The notes: generated by a model from the sequence alone, not told the origin. Positions 26,483 through 35,446 are shown, counted from the first letter of the stretch. The stretch: DNA of 64,000 bases from CAJBNH01 sp964447285 (GCA_964447285.1 CAYURO010000002.1:201580-265579), one strand, 5' to 3'. Numbers and translations: made by a program.

Positions 26483-27364
26483 ATGACCCAGACGACTCCT
26501 GACCTGACCGGCCGCGTCTGCCTCGTGACGGGTGCAAGCTCGGGCATCGGCAAGGAGGCCGCGGTCGAGCTTGCGCGCATGGGCGCCACCGTGTTCGCCG
26601 TGTCGCGCGACCCGGCGCGGGGCCATGCGGCGTACGACGAGATCCGCAAGCGCTCTGGCTCGGACCGGGTGCAGCTGTGGCTGGGCGACCTGATGCTGCA
26701 GCGCGAGAACCATCGGCTGGCGGCGGATTTCCGCAAGGTGCACAAGCGGTTGGACGTTCTGCTGCTGAACGCCGGCAGCAACTTCGGCCAGTGGCGGCTG
26801 ACGGACGAGGGCGTCGAGCGGACGTTTGCGCTGAACCACGTCGGGCCGTTTCTGCTGACCCAGCTGCTGCTCGACCCGCTGAAGGCCAGCGCGCCGTCGC
26901 GGATCGTGCTGGTGTCGTCGGAGGCGCACCGGCAGGGCAAGATCCACCTGCCCGACCCCAGCGCACGGCACGTGTTCGGGGTGTACGGCGCCTATGCCCA
27001 GTCCAAGCTTGCCAACCTGCTGACGGCCAAGGAACTTTCGCGCCAGCTTCAGGGCACCGGCGTCACCGCCAACGCGCTGCACCCGGGCGTCGTGGCGACC
27101 AACATCTGGAGTGCCGGCAGCTTCAGCGCGCGCGTGATCGGCTGGCTGGCGCGGCCGTTCATGGTCGATGCGGCCACGGGCGCCGAAACGCTGGTGCATC
27201 TCGCCAGCGCGCCGGAAGTGGCCAGCGTGAGCGGCGCGTACTTCATTCGCAAGCTGCCGGTGGTGCCCTCCAAGCGGTCCAGCGATCCCGATTTGGCCCG
27301 ACAGCTGTGGGACGCCACCCACGCCATGCTGAAGCCGCCCCCCGAGCTGCCCCGCGGCCGGTGA
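26483..27364 (+). CDS. Short-chain dehydrogenase/reductase
   Basis: 293 residues of the SDR superfamily, NAD(P)(H)-dependent oxidoreductases. Seen: TGASSGIG cofactor loop, LLLNAGSNF, catalytic Ser in IVLVSSEAH and the YAQSK Tyr/Lys pair. An Arg shortly after the cofactor loop (VSRDPAR) favours NADPH. The overall pattern is like retinol-dehydrogenase/WW-oxidoreductase-type SDRs. Start supported by GGAGG ten bases upstream. The inositol-monophosphatase-family gene begins nine bases after its stop, so the two are co-transcribed. Substrate unknown. Confidence 0.9.
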   Translation: MTQTTPDLTGRVCLVTGASSGIGKEAAVELARMGATVFAVSRDPARGHAAYDEIRKRSGSDRVQLWLGDLMLQRENHRLAADFRKVHKRLDVLLLNAGSNFGQWRLTDEGVERTFALNHVGPFLLTQLLLDPLKASAPSRIVLVSSEAHRQGKIHLPDPSARHVFGVYGAYAQSKLANLLTAKELSRQLQGTGVTANALHPGVVATNIWSAGSFSARVIGWLARPFMVDAATGAETLVHLASAPEVASVSGAYFIRKLPVVPSKRSSDPDLARQLWDATHAMLKPPPELPRGR

Positions 27365-27373
27365 GGATTTCCG

Positions 27374-28216
27374 ATGTCCCAGCCAGCCCTGCGCCCGACT
27401 GCGCCCGACATTGCGGGCATCGCGCTTCGTTTGCCGGCCGCCGTCCAAGCGGCCGACCGTGCGAGCGAGGTGCTGCTGCGCCACTACGGCAAGCTCGCGG
27501 GTTTCGATGAGAAATCGCCGGTCGACCTGGTGACGATTGCCGACCGCGAGAGCGAGGCCGTGGTGCAGGACGTGCTGCGCAAGGCGTTTGCCGACGACCG
27601 CATCCTGGCGGAAGAGGCCGACGGCCCCGACGGCGCCCGAGAGATCGGCCGCACCGCCAAAGACCTGCCGTGGACATGGGTGGTCGATCCGCTGGATGGC
27701 ACCACCAACTTCGCCCACACACACGTGAATTTCTGCGTCAGCATCGGGCTGCTGCACTTTGGCCAGCCGGTGTTGGGGGTCGTGGACGCGCCCGCGCGCG
27801 GGGAACGGTATGTGGGCGGGCTTGGCATCCCCCCGACCTGCAACGGCACAGCGCTGCGTGTCTCGACGGTGACCGACCTGGGCCACGCGCTGGTCGGCAC
27901 CGGCTTTCCCTATGATCGGCGGCGGCGCATGGAGCGGATCCTGACGTGGCTGGGGCGCGTGCTGCATCGCGTCCACGACGTGCGGCGCGGTGGGTCGGCG
28001 GCGCTGGACCTGTGCGAGCTGGCGGCGGGGCGGCTGGACGGCTTCTACGAACCCGGCTTGATGCCTTGGGATCTGTGCGCGGGCGTCGCCATCCTGGAGG
28101 CAGCAGGCGGACGCGTGACGGGCTTCGACGGCGCGCCGCACGACCTGTTTGCAGGCTGGACCGTGGCGTCCAACGGCCGGGTGCACGATGAGCTGGTCGG
28201 TCTGCTGGGCGACTGA
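27374..28216 (+). CDS. Inositol monophosphatase-family phosphatase
   Basis: 280 residues. Mg-dependent, Li-sensitive sugar phosphatase family (inositol monophosphatase, CysQ, histidinol phosphatase variants). Seen: metal-binding AEEADG, WVVDPLDGTTNF and MPWDLCAGVAILEAAGG, in the correct order and spacing. Length is normal for the family. Co-transcribed with the upstream SDR. Whether it acts on inositol phosphate, PAP or another phosphate ester cannot be settled from sequence. Confidence 0.92.
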   Translation: MSQPALRPTAPDIAGIALRLPAAVQAADRASEVLLRHYGKLAGFDEKSPVDLVTIADRESEAVVQDVLRKAFADDRILAEEADGPDGAREIGRTAKDLPWTWVVDPLDGTTNFAHTHVNFCVSIGLLHFGQPVLGVVDAPARGERYVGGLGIPPTCNGTALRVSTVTDLGHALVGTGFPYDRRRRMERILTWLGRVLHRVHDVRRGGSAALDLCELAAGRLDGFYEPGLMPWDLCAGVAILEAAGGRVTGFDGAPHDLFAGWTVASNGRVHDELVGLLGD

Positions 28217-28411
28217 GCCGCCGCTGCAGAGTGTCGGATTCTTCTACATGCGTCGGAATTTGCGCCAACTGCGGGGCCTTGGCGAGCTTCACTTGCTCCC
28301 TCGCAACCCGGCGCCTATCCTGAGGAAGACACGCTGCGGCCGACGATGGCCCGGTCCTTGCTCTGTGATCCGGTGCGAACGTGTCCTGAACGACGACTGC
28401 GGAGGCTCCCG

Positions 28412-29554
28412 ATGCAACATCTTCTCTCCCCTGCGATGGCGACCCGACTGGGCCTGTTGACCAGCCTCTCGCTGCTGGCGACCGGCTGCTGGCTGACCGG
28501 CGCCGAGACGGCGGTCGACCCCAACACGACCAACGACATCGGCACACTGACCGACACCGAAGCCGATACGACCGAGCAGGACGTTCTGGCGATCGACACG
28601 AACGTGCCTGACGCGCAGGTCGATGTGTCCCCTGCGGACGTTGCGCTGCCTCTCAGCTGCATCTGGGGCGTAACGACCTGTGCCGACGGCCAGTTCTGTG
28701 CAGTCCCCGTCGGCCAGTGCGGCGGTCAGGGCGAGTGCAAGGCTCGGCCCAGCGGCTGCCCCGAGTACTACCAGCCGGTATGCGGCTGCGATGGCAAGAC
28801 CTACGGCAACTCGTGCGAGGCGGCCTCGTTCGGCCAGAGCATGGTCAGCCAGACAGCGTGCGGCACCAAGCCCGACGGCTGCCAGATCGGCGACGCCACG
28901 GCCTGCCCGAACGGATCGTATTGCGCAGGACCCGTCGGGCTGTGCGGCGGCGCCGGCACCTGCAAGGCGATGCCCGGCGCGTGCGACTCGATGTACACGC
29001 CGGTGTGCGGCTGCGACGGTTTGACGTACGGCAACGAGTGCGAAGCCGCCGGCGCTGGCGTGTCCATCGCCCAGTCGGGTGCTTGCTCAGCCGGAGTCAA
29101 GCCGTGCAACGCGTTCTCAGCCAAGGGGTTGATGCCCATCGCGCAGTGCGACCCGACCGAATACTGCGCCCTGCCCGACGGCGTCTGCAGCGGCGCCGGC
29201 GAGTGCAAGGCCCGGCCGACCGGATGCTCGAAGGAATACGCTCCGGTCTGCGGCTGCGACGGCCAGACCTACAGCAACGCCTGCTTCGCCTACGCAGGCG
29301 GCACCGTCCCCGCGCACGACGGGACCTGCGCGCCCATCCCGCTGGGCTGCCCTGTGGGCGACAACTCCTCGTGCGCGCTCGGGGAATTCTGCTCGGGCGT
29401 ATGTGGCGGCTTGGGACAGTGCGTGCTCATGCCGGGCGCTTGCACCATGGTCTTCGACCCGTCGTGCGGCTGTGACGGCAAGACCTACGGCAACGCGTGC
29501 AGCGCCAACTCGGCCGGTGTGGCGGTGGCGTACGCTGGCGCTTGCGCTCCGTAG
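28412..29554 (+). CDS. Lipoprotein with four Kazal-like domains
   Basis: 380 residues. Lipobox LATGC at the end of a signal peptide, a Thr/Asp-rich linker, then four repeats of about 65-70 residues, each pairing a Cys segment of the form C-x(4)-C-x(2)-G-x-FC with a Kazal core PVCGCDGKTYGN-C or close variant. Kazal domains inhibit serine proteases in animals; in exported bacterial proteins the fold may simply be a stable disulfide module. GGAGG lies six bases before the ATG. The 195 bases upstream hold no gene. Monocistronic; convergent with the dehydrogenase at 29559, four bases away. Confidence 0.82.
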   Translation: MQHLLSPAMATRLGLLTSLSLLATGCWLTGAETAVDPNTTNDIGTLTDTEADTTEQDVLAIDTNVPDAQVDVSPADVALPLSCIWGVTTCADGQFCAVPVGQCGGQGECKARPSGCPEYYQPVCGCDGKTYGNSCEAASFGQSMVSQTACGTKPDGCQIGDATACPNGSYCAGPVGLCGGAGTCKAMPGACDSMYTPVCGCDGLTYGNECEAAGAGVSIAQSGACSAGVKPCNAFSAKGLMPIAQCDPTEYCALPDGVCSGAGECKARPTGCSKEYAPVCGCDGQTYSNACFAYAGGTVPAHDGTCAPIPLGCPVGDNSSCALGEFCSGVCGGLGQCVLMPGACTMVFDPSCGCDGKTYGNACSANSAGVAVAYAGACAP

Positions 29555-29558
29555 CCTC

Positions 29559-30569
29559 TTAGAAAGCCAAGCAGATCTTGCCAAAGTGCTGCCCAGAGCC
29601 CAGGTGCTCGAGAGCGTCCCGCACCTCTGTCCAGGCAAACACGCTGTCGATGACCGGCTGCAGCTCGTGGCCTTGAATGGCGCGACACATGCCCTCGAAC
29701 GCCTCGCGGTGGCCGACCATCACGCCTTCCATCCGCAGGTTCTGCATCAGCACGGGCAGCAGGTTCACCTCGCCCGCTGAGCCCGCGAGGATGCCGATGA
29801 TGGCGACGTGCCCACCGGGACGCACCGCCCGCAGCGACTGCTGCAACGTGCCTGCACCGCCGACCTCGATGACGTGGTCCACCCCGACGCCGCCCGACAG
29901 CTCGACCGCGGTCCTGCCCCACTCTGGCGTGCTGGGGTAGTGGATCGTCTGCCACGCGCCCAGAGCGCGCGCCTTTTCGAGCTTGTCGTGGCTGCTGGAG
30001 GTCACGATCACCCGCGCCCCCGCCATCGACGCGATCTGCAAGGCGAACATCGACACCCCGCCCGTTCCCTGCACCAAAACCGTCTCGCCCGGGCGCACCT
30101 TGCCGTGGTCCATCAGGGCGGTCCACGCCGTCAGCGCGGCACACGGCAGCGTCGAGGCCTCGACATCCGACAGGTGGTCGGGGACCAGCGACACGCCGTC
30201 TGCGTGCACGACCACCTGCTCGGCCAGCACACCGTCCAGCGGCCCCCCCAGCGTCAGCTTCAGCTTGTCGCGCGTGGGTGGCCCCGATAGCCAGTGCTGC
30301 GCGAACATCGTCGCCACCCGGTCGCCGACCTGCACGCGCGACACGCCAACGCCGAGCTCGATGACCTCGCCCACGCCGTCCGACAGCGGAACCAGCGGCA
30401 GCGGCTGACGGGGGTTGTAGCGGCCCTTGACCATCAGCAGGTCGCGGTAGTTCAGTGAAGCCGCTGACATGCGCAGCAGCACCTCGCCGGGGCCGGGACG
30501 GGGGTCCGGGCGTTCAACGCGGCGCAAGCGGTCCAAGCCAAAGCCACCGTGGATCTCGTAGGCCAGCAT
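29559..30569 (-). CDS. MDR-family NAD(P)-dependent dehydrogenase / quinone oxidoreductase
   Basis: 336 residues of the medium-chain dehydrogenase superfamily. Seen: GroES-like N-domain with SLNYRDLLMVKG, substrate-domain segment PLSDGVGEV, and the Rossmann domain GTGGVSMFALQIA. The Asn-Tyr-Arg-Asp stretch occupies the site of the catalytic zinc Cys in classical alcohol dehydrogenases, so this is likely a zinc-independent quinone-reductase-type enzyme. Its start is 196 bases upstream of the first regulatory palindrome of the respiratory operon, and it is divergent from it. Confidence 0.88.
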   Translation of the reverse strand: MLAYEIHGGFGLDRLRRVERPDPRPGPGEVLLRMSAASLNYRDLLMVKGRYNPRQPLPLVPLSDGVGEVIELGVGVSRVQVGDRVATMFAQHWLSGPPTRDKLKLTLGGPLDGVLAEQVVVHADGVSLVPDHLSDVEASTLPCAALTAWTALMDHGKVRPGETVLVQGTGGVSMFALQIASMAGARVIVTSSSHDKLEKARALGAWQTIHYPSTPEWGRTAVELSGGVGVDHVIEVGGAGTLQQSLRAVRPGGHVAIIGILAGSAGEVNLLPVLMQNLRMEGVMVGHREAFEGMCRAIQGHELQPVIDSVFAWTEVRDALEHLGSGQHFGKICLAF

Positions 30570-30764
30570 GGGTCACCTCCAGTGGGGGAGACGGTGAGGC
30601 GCGAGTGCCTGGGATCCTTGTAGGCGTAACCCCAAAGCAGGGGCGTGGCAAGGGGGCTGTTGCCGGGAGGGCGTCTGCTGCGAGGTCACCCGGGGCCGGC
30701 GCCGACTCGTGCGGTGCGTTGCCGACTCTCGTCTCTCGCAGAGCAGGCCCGACGCCGGCCGGCA

Positions 30765-30782
30765 CTGTAGAGATTCCCCACA
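30765..30782. promoter_or_regulatory. Operator-like near-palindrome, site 1
   Basis: CTGTAGAGATTCCCCACA. First of four sites matching TGTMGAG-N3-CTCTACA; this one has the weakest right half. It starts 31 bases before site 2, about three helical turns. Confidence 0.6.
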
Positions 30783-30795
30783 CCTCCGCAACGCA

Positions 30796-30813
30796 CTGTC
30801 GAGGTCCTCTACA
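30796..30813. promoter_or_regulatory. Operator-like near-palindrome, site 2
   Basis: CTGTCGAGGTCCTCTACA. Both 7-base half-sites are present with one mismatch from perfect dyad symmetry. Confidence 0.7.
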
Positions 30814-30938
30814 CACAAGTTATTTCAGTTACTTGCGGGCCTGCACCGAGACAGCCCGGCCGTCGCTCTCGGCCTGTGTCGCCGATCCCGACACCCTCTC
30901 CACAGCGTTTATTTTGCAATTCAGGGAACTTACGCGCA

Positions 30939-30956
30939 CTGTCGAGATCCTCTACA
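30939..30956. promoter_or_regulatory. Operator-like near-palindrome, site 3
   Basis: CTGTCGAGATCCTCTACA, identical to site 2 except one base in the spacer. It starts 33 bases before site 4, again three helical turns. Confidence 0.7.
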
Positions 30957-30971
30957 GTCCCCACACCCAAA

Positions 30972-30989
30972 CTGTAGGAAAGCTCTACA
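30972..30989. promoter_or_regulatory. Operator-like near-palindrome, site 4
   Basis: CTGTAGGAAAGCTCTACA. The right half CTCTACA is exact. It ends 90 bases before the -24 element of the sigma-54 promoter, a normal distance for an NtrC-type activator site. A further half-site CTCGACAG follows at 30997-31004. Confidence 0.65.
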
Positions 30990-31077
30990 CATTGCCCTCG
31001 ACAGGGCCCACTGGCCTCCCACGTAAACTCTGCGGATCTACGTCGAGATCGCGAAAGTTCCGACGAATTGGCACGTC

Positions 31078-31093
31078 TGGCACGCTTCCTGCT
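31078..31093 (+). promoter_or_regulatory. Sigma-54 promoter of the respiratory operon
   Basis: TGGCACGCTTCCTGCT. GG at 31079-31080 and GC at 31091-31092 have the exact spacing of the -24/-12 consensus TGGCACG-N4-TTGCW, with one mismatch in the -12 element. The start codon of the first gene is 54 bases further on. The four upstream dyads and the NtrC-family gene at 42012 fit sigma-54 control. Confidence 0.7.
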
Positions 31094-31146
31094 CTATGTA
31101 CGGGCAGCAGGGCGAACCGCCCTCACGGATCGAACAGGAGGCAGCC

Positions 31147-31899
31147 ATGGCACGCTCAATGAACTGGACCGCTACCCTCAAGATCGCGCTCGCCCTCGTG
31201 GTGGCCGCAGTCATCCTCGTCATCGCCCTTCCCGCGATGGCCTCCCTTGCCATCGTCGGACGGCTGGCCGTTCCGGTCCTGATGGTGGTCGGCGCCGTAG
31301 TGGCGCTCGCGATTCCTTCGGTCCGCCGCAGCCTGCTGGACTGGGACGACGAAGAACTCGAAGTGCATGGCGTCAAGCTCGCGGAAGGCTTGATGATGCA
31401 CCGCGGTCACGCTTGGGTCCGCTCTCAGGGCAAGGTCCTGGGTGTGGGCGCCGACGACCTGGTGCAGCGGACGCTCGGGCCGGCCGACGCGATCCAGCTG
31501 CCCTCGGTGGGCACCGAAGTGAAGCAGGGCGACCCGCTCTTTACCGTCCACCGCGGCAAGCGGGAAGTCACTGTGCGCGCGCCGGTCACCGGCCGAGTGA
31601 CCCGCGCCAACGCCAGACTCGCGACGCAACCCGCTCTGATGCAAGCGGATCCCTACGGCGCCGGTTGGGCCGTGCAGCTCGAACCGACCGACTCGCACCA
31701 CTGGGCTGAGAAGCTGCTGGAAGGCTCGAGCGCACGCGCCTGGTTCCGCTGCGAGGTCGACCGCCTGCTGGCCGCCATCTCGCCCGAGCCCATGCCGGTG
31801 ATGCAGGACGGTGGCCCCGTGGTCGCGGACCTGCACAACCACATCGACGACGAGGCCTGGCAGCGGGTGCAGGCGTGCTTCTTCGAAGACGTCAAATGA
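31147..31899 (+). CDS. Membrane-anchored GcvH-like protein 1
   Basis: 250 residues. Two hydrophobic helices (about 10-30 and 36-56) anchor a GcvH-like hybrid-motif domain: HAWVRSQGKVLGVG, LPSVGTEVKQGDPLF, and APVTGRVTRAN...DPYGAGW. The residue at the lipoyl-lysine position is Lys138, but in a HRGKR context instead of ESVKA, so lipoylation is possible yet unproven. A C-terminal extension (about 180-250) holds an MQDGGPVV motif shared with the two other GcvH-like proteins of the operon. AGGAGG precedes the ATG. First gene downstream of the sigma-54 promoter. Role inferred as an accessory or carrier subunit of the electron-transfer complex rather than glycine cleavage. Confidence 0.8.
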   Translation: MARSMNWTATLKIALALVVAAVILVIALPAMASLAIVGRLAVPVLMVVGAVVALAIPSVRRSLLDWDDEELEVHGVKLAEGLMMHRGHAWVRSQGKVLGVGADDLVQRTLGPADAIQLPSVGTEVKQGDPLFTVHRGKREVTVRAPVTGRVTRANARLATQPALMQADPYGAGWAVQLEPTDSHHWAEKLLEGSSARAWFRCEVDRLLAAISPEPMPVMQDGGPVVADLHNHIDDEAWQRVQACFFEDVK

Positions 31900-31980
31900 A
31901 CCGTTCGCAGGCTGCCTCGCCCTCTGGCCCTGACACCACGCCCCCACTCCGGCAAGTCTGCCGGTAGCAAGGTGAATCCG

Positions 31981-32730
31981 ATGGTTGCTCTCTACGTCGT
32001 CGCCGTCATCCTGGCCTTCCTCACCCTCGACCTTGTCGTCCAGCGCTTCGAGCTCCGCCGGGCTACCGCCCGCAACCGAGTCCCGGCGCAACCGATTGCG
32101 GAGTTGGCCCCCCGCATCGCCCCGGCGGTCGCCCTGACGGTGCCGGTTGGCGCGTACTTGGACCCCGGCCACGCATGGGTTGAGGTCGTGCCGGGCGGTT
32201 CGGTCCACGTCGGTCTGGACCCCCTGCCCGCGCTGCTGCTTGGCACGCCGGACGGCCTGGACGCGCTGGTCCCTGGCTCGCACGTCCTGCGCGGCCAACC
32301 GCTGCTGACGCTGCGGCGCGGCGCTCGGCTGCTGACCGTGCGGTCACCGGTGTCGGGAGAAGTGCTGGACATTCACGCCAAGGCGCTGGCGCAACCCGCG
32401 ATGCTGGGTCCCGTGACGACGCAGAACCCTTGGCTCTTCAAGATCAAGACGAACGACCTCGAGCCCTCGACGATGCACGTGGGTGCCGCGGCGACCGCGT
32501 GGCTGGGCGACGAGATGGGGCGACTGCGCGACTCGGTGACCCGCATGGCCGATGCCCATAGTCCGGTGGGCGCCACCCTGCACGACGGCGGCGTTCCGGC
32601 TGAGGCCATGGCCGGACAGCTGGACGACACGTCCTGGCAGAGTCTGGTCGATGACCTGTTCGCGGCGAATCCGCAGGCTCCGACCTCTCGCCCCGAGGCC
32701 CGCGCTGACGTCCTTCGCCACCGCGCCTAG
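31981..32730 (+). CDS. Membrane-anchored GcvH-like protein 2
   Basis: 249 residues. One N-terminal transmembrane helix (about 2-20), then a GcvH-like domain with HAWVEVVPGGSVHVGL, LVPGSHVLRGQPLL and SPVSGEVLDIHAKAL. The lipoyl-lysine position is Ala115 (in RRGARLL), so it cannot be lipoylated in the usual way. A C-terminal extension carries ATLHDGG and a DDTSWQSLVDDLF helix, parallel to proteins 1 and 3. The ATG at 31981 is preferred over GTG at 31972 because AAGGTG then serves as ribosome site. 81-base gap from the previous gene; 30 bases to the next. Confidence 0.78.
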   Translation: MVALYVVAVILAFLTLDLVVQRFELRRATARNRVPAQPIAELAPRIAPAVALTVPVGAYLDPGHAWVEVVPGGSVHVGLDPLPALLLGTPDGLDALVPGSHVLRGQPLLTLRRGARLLTVRSPVSGEVLDIHAKALAQPAMLGPVTTQNPWLFKIKTNDLEPSTMHVGAAATAWLGDEMGRLRDSVTRMADAHSPVGATLHDGGVPAEAMAGQLDDTSWQSLVDDLFAANPQAPTSRPEARADVLRHRA

Positions 32731-32760
32731 CCCTGCGACCACGACCCACGAGGTGCACCC

Positions 32761-33555
32761 ATGAAGGCAGCCATCCTCACCGACCTGACCCGCTGCATCG
32801 GCTGCGAGTCCTGCGTATGGGCCTGCAAGGAAGCCAACGGCCTGTCGCGGGCCGACGGCGCCAAGCAGCTGAGCGACACGACGTACACGACCTTGGAACG
32901 CAAGGGAAATGTCAACGTTCGCCGCCAGTGCATGCACTGCGAGGAGCCCGCGTGCGTGTCGGTCTGCCCCGTGGGCGCGCTGCAAAAGTCCGCCAGCGGA
33001 GCGGTGACGTATGACGCCGACAAGTGCATGGGCTGCCGCTACTGCATGATCGCTTGCCCCTTCGGCATTCCCAAGTACGAGTGGCAGAGCGTGGCGCCCA
33101 AGGTCCAGAAGTGCACGATGTGCAGCGAGCGGATGAGCAAGGGTGCCAAGGAGCCCGCGTGCACCTCGGTCTGCCCGACCGGCGCCACGGTGTTCGGCGA
33201 CCGCGACGCCCTGCTGCGGGAAGCGACCCGGCGCATCGAGGCCGAGCCCAACCGCTACGTGCAGCACATCTTCGGCCAGCGCGAGGCAGGCGGCACCTCG
33301 GTGATCTACCTATCGGGCGTGCCGTTCGAGCAGCTCGGCTTCAAGACCGACGTGCAGATGGATCCCTATCCGCGGCTGACCTGGCAGGTGCTGTCCAAGC
33401 TGCCGAATGTGGTCAGTGTCGCCGGCGTGGGGCTGCTGGGCGTGTGGTGGATCATCCGCCGCCGCGACGAGCTGGGTCACAAGCCGCACGACCACGGTGC
33501 CAGCGACCACCAGCCGCCGCTGCCCGAGGCTCGTGGCAAGGACGAATCGAAGTAG
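32761..33555 (+). CDS. Four-cluster 4Fe-4S protein (HybA/DmsB/NrfC-like)
   Basis: 264 residues. Electron-transfer subunit of the DmsB/HybA type. Seen: sixteen Cys in four clusters: C12/15/18/22, C57/60/65/69, C89/92/95/99 and C118/121/134/138, each enough for one [4Fe-4S]. A C-terminal hydrophobic stretch (about 218-236, VVSVAGVGLLGVWWII) could tether it to the membrane, as in HybA. No Tat signal is seen, so it is either cytoplasmic-facing or exported with a partner. In family terms it passes electrons between the quinol subunit and a catalytic or carrier protein; no molybdopterin or Ni-Fe catalytic subunit is encoded nearby. Confidence 0.9.
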   Translation: MKAAILTDLTRCIGCESCVWACKEANGLSRADGAKQLSDTTYTTLERKGNVNVRRQCMHCEEPACVSVCPVGALQKSASGAVTYDADKCMGCRYCMIACPFGIPKYEWQSVAPKVQKCTMCSERMSKGAKEPACTSVCPTGATVFGDRDALLREATRRIEAEPNRYVQHIFGQREAGGTSVIYLSGVPFEQLGFKTDVQMDPYPRLTWQVLSKLPNVVSVAGVGLLGVWWIIRRRDELGHKPHDHGASDHQPPLPEARGKDESK

Positions 33556-33589
33556 CGAGGACCGTACCCCGAGTGCCCTGGAGGCTGCC

Positions 33590-35446
33590 ATGACCGCCCT
33601 TCGCAAGTACCTTCCCCGCCTGACTTTCTGGCGCGCTGTTCTGGCCGTCATCTTCGCCTTCGGCGTCGTGGCCACGCTGCAGCGCTTCGGCCAGGGTCTG
33701 GGTGCCGCCACCAACCTGAGCAACGAGTTCCCCTGGGGCTTGTGGATTGGCTTCGACGTGATGGTCGGCGTCGGTCTGGCGGCGGGCGGCTTCACCGTCG
33801 CGGCCACGGTGCACCTGTTCCATATCGAGAAGTACGAACCGATCGCGCGCCCGGCCGTGTTGACGGCGTTCTTGGGCTACGCACTCGTCGGCGTCGGCAT
33901 CCTGTTCGACATCGGCCTGCCCTGGCACATCTACCACCCGATCATCATGTGGAATCCCCACTCTGTGATGTTCGAGGTGGCCTGGTGCGTGATGCTGTAC
34001 CTGACGGTGCTGGGCCTCGAGTTCAGCCCGGCGGTGTTCGAGGCGCTGAAGTGGAAGTTCCCGCTCAAGCTCGTCCACAAGGTGTACGTGCCCCTGGTCG
34101 TCGCCGGCGTGCTGCTGTCGATGATGCACCAGTCCTCGCTGGGTACGCTGTACGTGATCATGCCCGACAAGCTCCATGGCCTGTGGTACACGCCCTGGAT
34201 GCCGGTGTTCTTCTTCATCACGGCTGCCGCTGCCGGTCTGGCGATGACCATCGTCGAGTCCTATCTCAGCCACCGCGCGTTCGGTCACCAGCTCGAGGAC
34301 GATCTGCTCGACGGCATGTCCCGCGTCATCGTCGTCATCCTTGCCGTGTTCAGCGTCTGGAAGTTTCAGGACATGTCCACGCGCGGCAACCTGGGCCTTG
34401 CGTTTCAATACACCAACGAGTCCGTGATGTTCTGGGGCGAGATGGGCATGGGCATCCTGCTGCCGATGGCGATGCTCGCGCTCCCCAAGCTGCGGCAGGA
34501 CCGGACCTGGCGCTTCGTTGCCGCCCTGCTGGTGGTCATGGGCCTGATCGTCAACCGGCTGAACGTGGCCATCACCGGCATGGCCCGCTCCAGCGGCGTC
34601 GACTACTACCCGACGTGGCAGGAAGTGGCGATCACGCTCAGCTTGGTCGGCGCCGGCATCGCGGCGTTCGGTATCGCCGCCAAGTACCTGGAAGTCTTCC
34701 CGAAGAGCGAGATGGCCCACGCACTGCCCCCGACCAGCGTCCCGGCGCTCGGCGTCCGCGGTCTGCCCACCGCCCAGGTGTGGAGCACCGCCGCGCTGTG
34801 GTTGCTGCTGGCCGTCGGCGTTGGCCTGATGATCGCGGCGCCGCAGCTCGACGCCCGGCCCGCCAAGGCCAAGCCCGCGGTCGTCGTCCATGCCAAGGTC
34901 GCGGTGCCGGCCACGGTCCAGGATCTCAAGCTGCCCAACGACTTCACCTTCCCGCAAGGCAAGGGCAAGGACGGCGAAGCCAGCCCCGGCAAGGTCACTT
35001 TCGTGCACGCCCGCCACGTCGATGTGGCCGCCCCGAACTGCATGGCGTGTCACAAGACCGGGTATCGCCTGACACAAGCGAACTCGCGCTTCGCTGAGGC
35101 GAGCGGCAAGTCGATGCACGAGACGTGCGGCGCCTGCCACGACGGCAAGAAGGTGGCCACCAGCGTCAAGACCGACTGCAACGCTTGCCACCAGATGGAG
35201 CTGCCCAAGGACTACACGTACCCGCAGGGCACCGACAGCGAGGGCAAGGTCACGTTCTCACATGAGAAACACGTCAACGTCGCCAAGCAGAAGTGCGCGC
35301 AGTGCCACGACAAGCCGTTTGCCAAGGCGAAGTCGGACGGCCCCCTTGCGGCGGGCAAGATGCACGAGTCGTGCGGCACCTGCCACGACGGCCAGAAGGT
35401 CAAGACGAGTGTCGAGAGCGACTGCGACGCCTGCCACGTCCAGTAG
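33590..35446 (+). CDS. NrfD/HybB-type quinol subunit fused to hexahaem c7-type cytochrome
   Basis: 618 residues. The N-terminal ~400 residues are a polytopic NrfD/HybB-like membrane protein (about ten hydrophobic helices) that in this family oxidises or reduces menaquinone. After a last helix (about 400-420) comes a hydrophilic Lys/Ala/Pro linker and a periplasmic tail with six CXXCH motifs: CMACH (about 484), CGACH, CNACH, CAQCH (about 569), CGTCH and CDACH, in two repeats of three, each repeat with the F-x-H-x(2)-H and CG-CHDGKK features of triheme c7 nanowire domains. Fusion of the two parts would wire the quinol site directly to a multihaem relay. GGAGG precedes the ATG. Confidence 0.9.
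   Translation: MTALRKYLPRLTFWRAVLAVIFAFGVVATLQRFGQGLGAATNLSNEFPWGLWIGFDVMVGVGLAAGGFTVAATVHLFHIEKYEPIARPAVLTAFLGYALVGVGILFDIGLPWHIYHPIIMWNPHSVMFEVAWCVMLYLTVLGLEFSPAVFEALKWKFPLKLVHKVYVPLVVAGVLLSMMHQSSLGTLYVIMPDKLHGLWYTPWMPVFFFITAAAAGLAMTIVESYLSHRAFGHQLEDDLLDGMSRVIVVILAVFSVWKFQDMSTRGNLGLAFQYTNESVMFWGEMGMGILLPMAMLALPKLRQDRTWRFVAALLVVMGLIVNRLNVAITGMARSSGVDYYPTWQEVAITLSLVGAGIAAFGIAAKYLEVFPKSEMAHALPPTSVPALGVRGLPTAQVWSTAALWLLLAVGVGLMIAAPQLDARPAKAKPAVVVHAKVAVPATVQDLKLPNDFTFPQGKGKDGEASPGKVTFVHARHVDVAAPNCMACHKTGYRLTQANSRFAEASGKSMHETCGACHDGKKVATSVKTDCNACHQMELPKDYTYPQGTDSEGKVTFSHEKHVNVAKQKCAQCHDKPFAKAKSDGPLAAGKMHESCGTCHDGQKVKTSVESDCDACHVQ

Noticed and set aside
31071..31086. A second sigma-54 site beginning one repeat earlier (TTGGCACG)
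   Set aside because: The GC element would be two bases too close; spacing is wrong.
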